A stretch of DNA of 31,387 bases from a virus. The DNA is taken from positions 1,070-32,456 of the IMG/VR virus record IMGVR_UViG_3300030060_000325. One strand, 5' to 3'. The notes beneath the pieces were generated by a model, which saw nothing but the letters and a program-made list of their open reading frames with translations, ran no database searches and was not told where the DNA came from. Position numbers and translations under genes: made by a program. Positions 28,503 to 31,387 of this stretch are shown here, in pieces; positions within the stretch are counted from its first letter, which is position 1, and each line of letters starts with the position of its first letter.

Positions 28503-29789
28503 TTACAAAGTAAACGGATTATACTCATTAACTGCGACTTGTTGAGGGGGCTTAATATAACTTTGTCTATTTTCCAACCCAACAGCCAGATACCTAAACG
28601 CATCCGCAGCATGGCTTGTGAAATCATGCCTTGGATGATCCCTAAATATTTTTTTACGTTCATCCCACTCCTGCCTGTATTGCTTTAGCATTTCCACGCC
28701 TTCAGCGCACATATCACGGTCAAAGTGACACTTGGGTATCAATAAACGTGCTGCATTGATACCGTCAGCAACTTTCATTTTCGGGATGACTTTGAACCTG
28801 ATGCCGAGGCTGAACGCCGTTTCGAGGCGGCTTTTGCCCGAACCGAGTTCTCTGACTTCGATGTCATGGGGGGCGAGATGATCTCCCCAGTGGTAGTCTT
28901 TTTGCCGCAAGACCTCAGCATAGTGATCAAGTCCAACACCGCTGTTCTCATAGTAGTCAATAACATTTACTGCTCCACTTCTAAATATCTGTGCAAACCA
29001 AATAGCTGTGCTATCGTTTATACCTAAATCCCATGCAGTATGTACAGGGTATGCAGGGTCATACGGAACTCTTGTTACCCTGCCAGCATCCTCTGCCTCT
29101 GAAAGCAACCGCCCATAGTAAGCACCAATAATAGCTGCTGTAAACGAACACTCATACTCTTGCTCATACTGCTCTAGCGTCATCTGGGTCTGAGCAGCCT
29201 CTAGCTCTTCTTCTTTTACCAAACCACTCTCAGAAGCCTTGACTATCTTCCAGTACCACTGGTCTGACTCACTTTGCGTTTCAGTCTTAGCAGTTTCCAA
29301 TAAATCATAAAAATGATTATGTCCTGCTGGTGTACCTAAAAACACAGCCGCCCCCTGTCTGTCAGATAGGGCCGGTCTTACAACCTCCCCCCATACTCTA
29401 GGGTTCTGCATCCCATACTCATCAAATACACATAAGTCTAAATAAATACCACGTAAGCTGTCAGGATTTTCAGCCGACAACAGCATCAACCGCCCCCCAT
29501 TTGGAAAGTCTACACGCAGTTCTGTCTCATTAAAGCTTACACCTGGTATTACACCAGCGTAATACTTTACATAATCCCAAGCTATTCTCTTAGCCTGTGT
29601 AAAGGTGGGGGCCACAAAGGCAACCCTTGGCCTTGGTAACTCACAAGTCAAACAATGTTTTATTAAATGATTTACAGCCCAAACAGTCTTGCCAAAACGC
29701 CTGTGCATTACAAGCACATTCCAACGCTTTAAACTCTCATGCATCTCAGCCTGTAATACTCTAGGCTTGTAAGGTATCTTAACTTGCAT
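28503..29789 (-). CDS. terL: Terminase large subunit, 428 aa
   Basis: Packaging ATPase and nuclease. Walker A is HRRFGKT (residues 29-35). Walker B is LCVFDEYG, with Asp123-Glu124. The nuclease part has HTAWDLGINDST with its first catalytic Asp, and ends HDFTSHAADAFRYLAVG with the terminal Asp. At 428 aa it is clearly shorter than the T7 large terminase (about 586 aa), so the packaging motor comes from another lineage than the T7-like tail. The gene overlaps the small-subunit gene by 11 bases. DNA-end type (pac, cos or terminal repeat) cannot be read from it. Confidence 0.92.
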   Translation of the reverse strand: MQVKIPYKPRVLQAEMHESLKRWNVLVMHRRFGKTVWAVNHLIKHCLTCELPRPRVAFVAPTFTQAKRIAWDYVKYYAGVIPGVSFNETELRVDFPNGGRLMLLSAENPDSLRGIYLDLCVFDEYGMQNPRVWGEVVRPALSDRQGAAVFLGTPAGHNHFYDLLETAKTETQSESDQWYWKIVKASESGLVKEEELEAAQTQMTLEQYEQEYECSFTAAIIGAYYGRLLSEAEDAGRVTRVPYDPAYPVHTAWDLGINDSTAIWFAQIFRSGAVNVIDYYENSGVGLDHYAEVLRQKDYHWGDHLAPHDIEVRELGSGKSRLETAFSLGIRFKVIPKMKVADGINAARLLIPKCHFDRDMCAEGVEMLKQYRQEWDERKKIFRDHPRHDFTSHAADAFRYLAVGLENRQSYIKPPQQVAVNEYNPFTL

Positions 29790-30165
29790 CTGTTTCCCAG
29801 ACTATCCGAACAGTGCCATCACCTATCTCAACACCAGCCCTGTTCTTCTGCTCACCATACCTGTCAGGCAATAACTTCCCAACCTTCCACCTGACGTGAG
29901 TAGCATAATCCCTCAGCACATTAGGGTCATAATCCTTCTCACCCCTCAAACGCTGCTGATATAACTCATCCAACTCCTCAACAGCCTTCTCAGCACTCTG
30001 CTGCTGGGCCGTCCTAATCCTACGCTCTAACTCAGCATCCTTACCCATTCGGCTGTAAATGTTACGCCTACTTATACTCAACTCAGTACAAGAACGAGCA
30101 AGACTATGACCCTCCATAATCATGCCAACTAAGTCATCAATCCTTGTCTTTGTAAGCTTTGCCAT
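29779..30165 (-). CDS. terS: Terminase small subunit, 128 aa
   Basis: The N-terminal helix-turn-helix is TKTRIDDLVGMIMEGHSLAR, then SCTELSISRRNIYSRMGKDA. A long charged helix follows (ELERRIRTAQQQSAEKAVEE), and the end is HVRWKVGKLLPDRYGEQKNR. This is the usual form of a phage small terminase: DNA-binding head, oligomerising helices and C-terminal motor contact. It is the first gene of the late minus-strand block, about 170 bases from the predicted promoter. GAGG lies almost against the ATG, an unusually tight ribosome-binding site. Confidence 0.85.
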   Translation of the reverse strand: MAKLTKTRIDDLVGMIMEGHSLARSCTELSISRRNIYSRMGKDAELERRIRTAQQQSAEKAVEELDELYQQRLRGEKDYDPNVLRDYATHVRWKVGKLLPDRYGEQKNRAGVEIGDGTVRIVWETDAS

Positions 30166-30342
30166 GCCTCAACATAACCATTCAGACTGTGTGTGTAAAC
30201 GTAGTATTTAACACATGGATAGAGTGGTGGCGTGCGTGGGGGTGTGCGATCTATATAATGCCCCCCCGTCATGCAAGATCTGCTTTGCAAACAGTGCAGC
30301 CTTGTATTGCCGTGCGAAACAGTGTGTGCTGTGTGTGGTAAA
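30166..30342 (-). other. Untranslated leader of the late operon, no gene seen
   Basis: Between the predicted late promoter and the terS start. It holds GT-rich stretches and a G/C tract pair (GGGGG near 30230 and CCCCCCC near 30263-30269) that could form a weak stem. TTGCCGTGCG (30307-30316) is the reverse complement of CGCACGGCAA at 149-158. The short frames here on both strands look non-coding. A packaging site could lie here or within terS, but none can be recognised. Confidence 0.4.
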
Positions 30343-30371
30343 AATATAAAGAATACGCTACAAAATGTAAA
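30343..30371 (-). promoter_or_regulatory. Sigma70-like late promoter
   Basis: On the minus strand, TTTACA (30371-30366), exactly 17 bases, then TATATT (30348-30343). Each box matches the consensus in five of six positions. It faces the terminase and the whole structural block. No phage RNA polymerase gene is visible, so use of host RNA polymerase is expected. Confidence 0.65.
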
Positions 30372-30414
30372 GAACTTTGAAGCCATCGTAGCATAAATCA
30401 ATCAAAATAAATCT

Positions 30415-30427
30415 GACTGATCCAGTC
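30415..30427. repeat. Short inverted repeat next to the iterons
   Basis: GACTG-ATC-CAGTC, a perfect 5-bp dyad with a 3-base centre, two bases before the first 23-bp repeat. It may be a protein-binding site or part of an origin. Confidence 0.4.
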
Positions 30428-30428
30428 T

Positions 30429-30520
30429 GCAATGCTTGCTAAACAATGTGTGGAATGTTTGCCTTACATTGTAGGCAATGTTTGCTGATCAATGTATCCA
30501 ATATTTATATCATATATTTT
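30429..30520. repeat. Tandem 23-bp repeats (iteron-like) with adjoining AT-rich DNA
   Basis: Units at 30429-30451, 30452-30474 and 30475-30497, in exact 23-base register, with a decayed fourth (30498-30520). Each opens with G-[CG]-AATG-[TC]-TTGC and has C-A-[AT]-TGT around positions 16-21. Unit 1 matches unit 3 at 19 of 23 positions and unit 2 matches unit 3 at 16 of 23. AT-rich DNA follows to about 30520. The set lies between two outward-facing promoters. Origin iterons or tandem operators would both explain it. Confidence 0.6.
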
Positions 30521-30525
30521 TTCTC

Positions 30526-30554
30526 TTGACAATGTTGAACAATGGTCATATATT
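30526..30554 (+). promoter_or_regulatory. Strong sigma70-like promoter for the right-end plus-strand genes
   Basis: TTGACA (30526-30531), a 17-base spacer, then TATATT (30549-30554). The spacer contains a near-palindrome, CAATGTTGAACAATG (30530-30544), a likely operator. The first gene starts 37 bases past the -10. Confidence 0.7.
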
Positions 30555-30578
30555 AAGATTACAGCAAACAACTATTGA

Positions 30579-30586
30579 GGATCAAA
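30579..30586 (+). promoter_or_regulatory. Extended ribosome-binding box GGATCAAA (first of a set)
   Basis: GGATCAAA precedes the start codons at 30591, 30784, 30981 and 31259, at 30579, 30773, 30970 and 31248, always three or four bases before the start codon. A variant AAAGATCAA (31369-31377) precedes the ATG at 31381. Upstream purines (GAAAGG) give the Shine-Dalgarno; the conserved TCAAA is extra. Confidence 0.6.
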
Positions 30587-30590
30587 TAGA

Positions 30591-30758
30591 ATGTTAAAAA
30601 CCATCAAAAAAGTAAGAACAAGCGGCAAAGGCTCAAAGATGATCGCCTATTATATACGCCGTGGCTATATAATCATTGGATATCATCATGGGTCAATGGT
30701 TCTTGAAAAGTCAAAGTCTTGTGAATTAAAACCTACAATCACGATCGCAGCAAAATAG
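30591..30758 (+). CDS. Small basic early protein, 55 aa
   Basis: Reads MLKTIKKVRTSGKGSKMIAY, then YIRRGYIIIGYHHGSMVLEK, ending ELKPTITIAAK. It has the look of a small beta-sheet protein with a basic N-terminus. First gene after the strong promoter at 30526-30554, with the extended ribosome-binding box. Early position and size suggest a host-takeover or regulatory peptide, but no family is recognised. Confidence 0.6.
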   Translation: MLKTIKKVRTSGKGSKMIAYYIRRGYIIIGYHHGSMVLEKSKSCELKPTITIAAK

Positions 30759-30783
30759 CAAAAAAATAGAAGGGATCAAAGCA

Positions 30784-30960
30784 ATGAAAACATCAGATAC
30801 AATTATACTAATGACACTTGGCATGGTTTTTATGTTATCAGCAATGGTTGATATACTGACTCAAGTAATGCCTCACCCATTCCTGACAATTCTGTTAGGT
30901 GTCACTGGCCTTGTTATGTTTCATCTACCAATGATCATGACAAGCCTCAAAATCAAATAG
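30784..30960 (+). CDS. Small membrane protein with two helices, 58 aa
   Basis: Reads MKTSDTIILMTLGMVFMLSA, then MVDILTQVMPHPFLTILLGV, ending TGLVMFHLPMIMTSLKIK. Two hydrophobic segments (about 7-26 and 33-52) are joined by QVMPHP, a helical hairpin. Early membrane proteins of phages often block superinfection or alter the host membrane. That is inferred from position and topology only. Preceded by the extended ribosome-binding box. Confidence 0.6.
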   Translation: MKTSDTIILMTLGMVFMLSAMVDILTQVMPHPFLTILLGVTGLVMFHLPMIMTSLKIK

Positions 30961-30980
30961 CAAGCGAAAGGATCAAAACA

Positions 30981-31151
30981 ATGACACTCACAAAAGACAA
31001 CATGATCAATATGTATCTAGATTGGTTTAATAACTTTCTGACGGTTCAAGCCTTTGCAGATCATTATCAACTATCAATAGACAAGGCAGAACAAGTCATA
31101 AATGAAGGCAGATATGAACACGAAAGGCGTGTATTTGCTGATCTGTTATAA
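30981..31151 (+). CDS. Small helical protein, 56 aa
   Basis: Reads MTLTKDNMINMYLDWFNNFL, TVQAFADHYQLSIDKAEQVI, then NEGRYEHERRVFADLL. The middle (FLTVQAFADHYQLSIDKAEQ) resembles a helix-turn-helix: helix, turn at HYQLS, recognition helix. It may be a small DNA-binding regulator. GGATCAAA box upstream, and a terminator-like hairpin 12 bases after the stop. Confidence 0.6.
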   Translation: MTLTKDNMINMYLDWFNNFLTVQAFADHYQLSIDKAEQVINEGRYEHERRVFADLL

Positions 31152-31163
31152 CCAAACATGGCT

Positions 31164-31190
31164 AGGCCGTGTCATGCGGCCTGGCCTTTT
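31164..31190 (+). terminator. Candidate terminator or attenuator
   Basis: AGGCCG (31164-31169) and CGGCCT (31177-31182) form a 6-bp GC-rich stem with a 7-base loop, followed by GGCCTTTT. The U tract is only four bases, so partial termination is likely. It would reduce expression of the genes further right. A 10-base direct repeat TTTAAATGGC follows at 31188-31197 and 31210-31219. Confidence 0.45.
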
Positions 31191-31258
31191 AAATGGCCTT
31201 GTAAGGCTGTTTAAATGGCAATAACGCCAACATAGCAAACAAAGAAAGGATCAAAGTT

Positions 31259-31387
31259 GTGAAAATCAAACTAGAAAAACTTGTGTCAATAACAGAAAGC
31301 AATGTAGGAAAAAAACGGGATAGAATAGAGCATGGCTTCTATAAAGAGATCGCAATCATACATAACGAAAGATCAACGCCATGCAGA
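31259..31387 (+). CDS. Small charged protein, cut by the window end
   Basis: GTG 31259 with the GGATCAAA box. Reads VKIKLEKLVSITESNVGKKR, DRIEHGFYKEIAIIHNERST and stays open to the last base. Rich in Lys, Glu and Ile. If the ends join, this frame continues about 26 codons into the left end, overlapping the HTH gene, and stops near base 93. No family recognised. Confidence 0.5.
   Translation, partial: MKIKLEKLVSITESNVGKKRDRIEHGFYKEIAIIHNERSTPCR

Noticed and set aside
30129-30401. A 90-codon minus-strand frame and a 60-codon plus-strand frame (30159-30341) in the late-operon leader.
   Set aside because: Both run into terS or the promoter region, have odd Cys/His/Pro-rich composition, and lack ribosome-binding sites.
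1-31387. Searched by eye for tRNA genes, CRISPR arrays, insertion sequences, toxin-antitoxin pairs and long direct terminal repeats.
   Set aside because: Nothing convincing was seen. Short repeats are limited to the control regions described, and no base run at the left end is repeated at the right end.

Overview
The window is a tailed-phage genome, or nearly all of one. Its virion module follows the T7/podovirus gene order: terminase, 530-aa portal, scaffold, capsid, two tail-tube proteins, a gp13-like protein, three internal virion proteins and a T7-type tail fibre. The early side looks lambda-like rather than T7-like: an XRE repressor, an exonuclease, a probable annealing protein and an SSB-like protein. 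No phage RNA polymerase, DNA polymerase, primase or integrase is visible. Several small proteins (the DPNWMAAAMQGGILPP protein, MLAELAAANAAF, GVKHYFRDGT and tail proteins with 'FN-SS-TD-G' motifs) resemble proteins I associate with marine podoviruses. A marine bacterium is therefore the likely host, but the host cannot be named from sequence alone.

Layout. 1-131: the end of a small HTH gene. 132-277: intergenic hairpins. 278-1676 (minus): Holliday-junction-resolvase-like nuclease, DNA adenine methyltransferase, small zinc protein and Cro/CI-like repressor. 1677-1759: divergent control region. 1760-5550 (plus): RecB-like exonuclease, small unknown proteins, probable annealing protein, SSB-like protein, excisionase-like HTH, overlapping zinc proteins and an 86-aa protein, closed by a strong terminator. 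5579-30165 (minus): one long tightly packed late block. Transcription runs from terminase at the right, through head, tail and internal virion genes, to the fibre, three fibre-tip-like paralogues, lysis genes and a group of small basic proteins at the left. 30166-30590: main control region, with two outward-facing sigma70-like promoters around a set of 23-bp repeats and AT-rich DNA. 30591-31387 (plus): tiny genes that share one extended ribosome-binding box.

The two window ends appear to belong together. Joining base 31387 to base 1 restores an HTH gene beginning MQTKQFGQLLGVSER, preceded by a variant of the same ribosome-binding box. This suggests a circular or circularly permuted genome of about 31.4 kb. 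If so, the phage would replicate with host polymerases, aided by its own exonuclease, annealing protein, SSB-like protein and resolvase, possibly from an iteron-type origin at 30415-30520.

Most notable observations: the 23-bp repeats between divergent promoters; three tandem fibre-tip-like genes that share a C-terminal GDLA whose codons form the next gene's Shine-Dalgarno; a likely one-base deletion that truncates a head protein; two zinc-protein reading frames overlapping out of phase; a probably leaderless repressor mRNA; and a 110-residue domain inserted into the tail nozzle protein.
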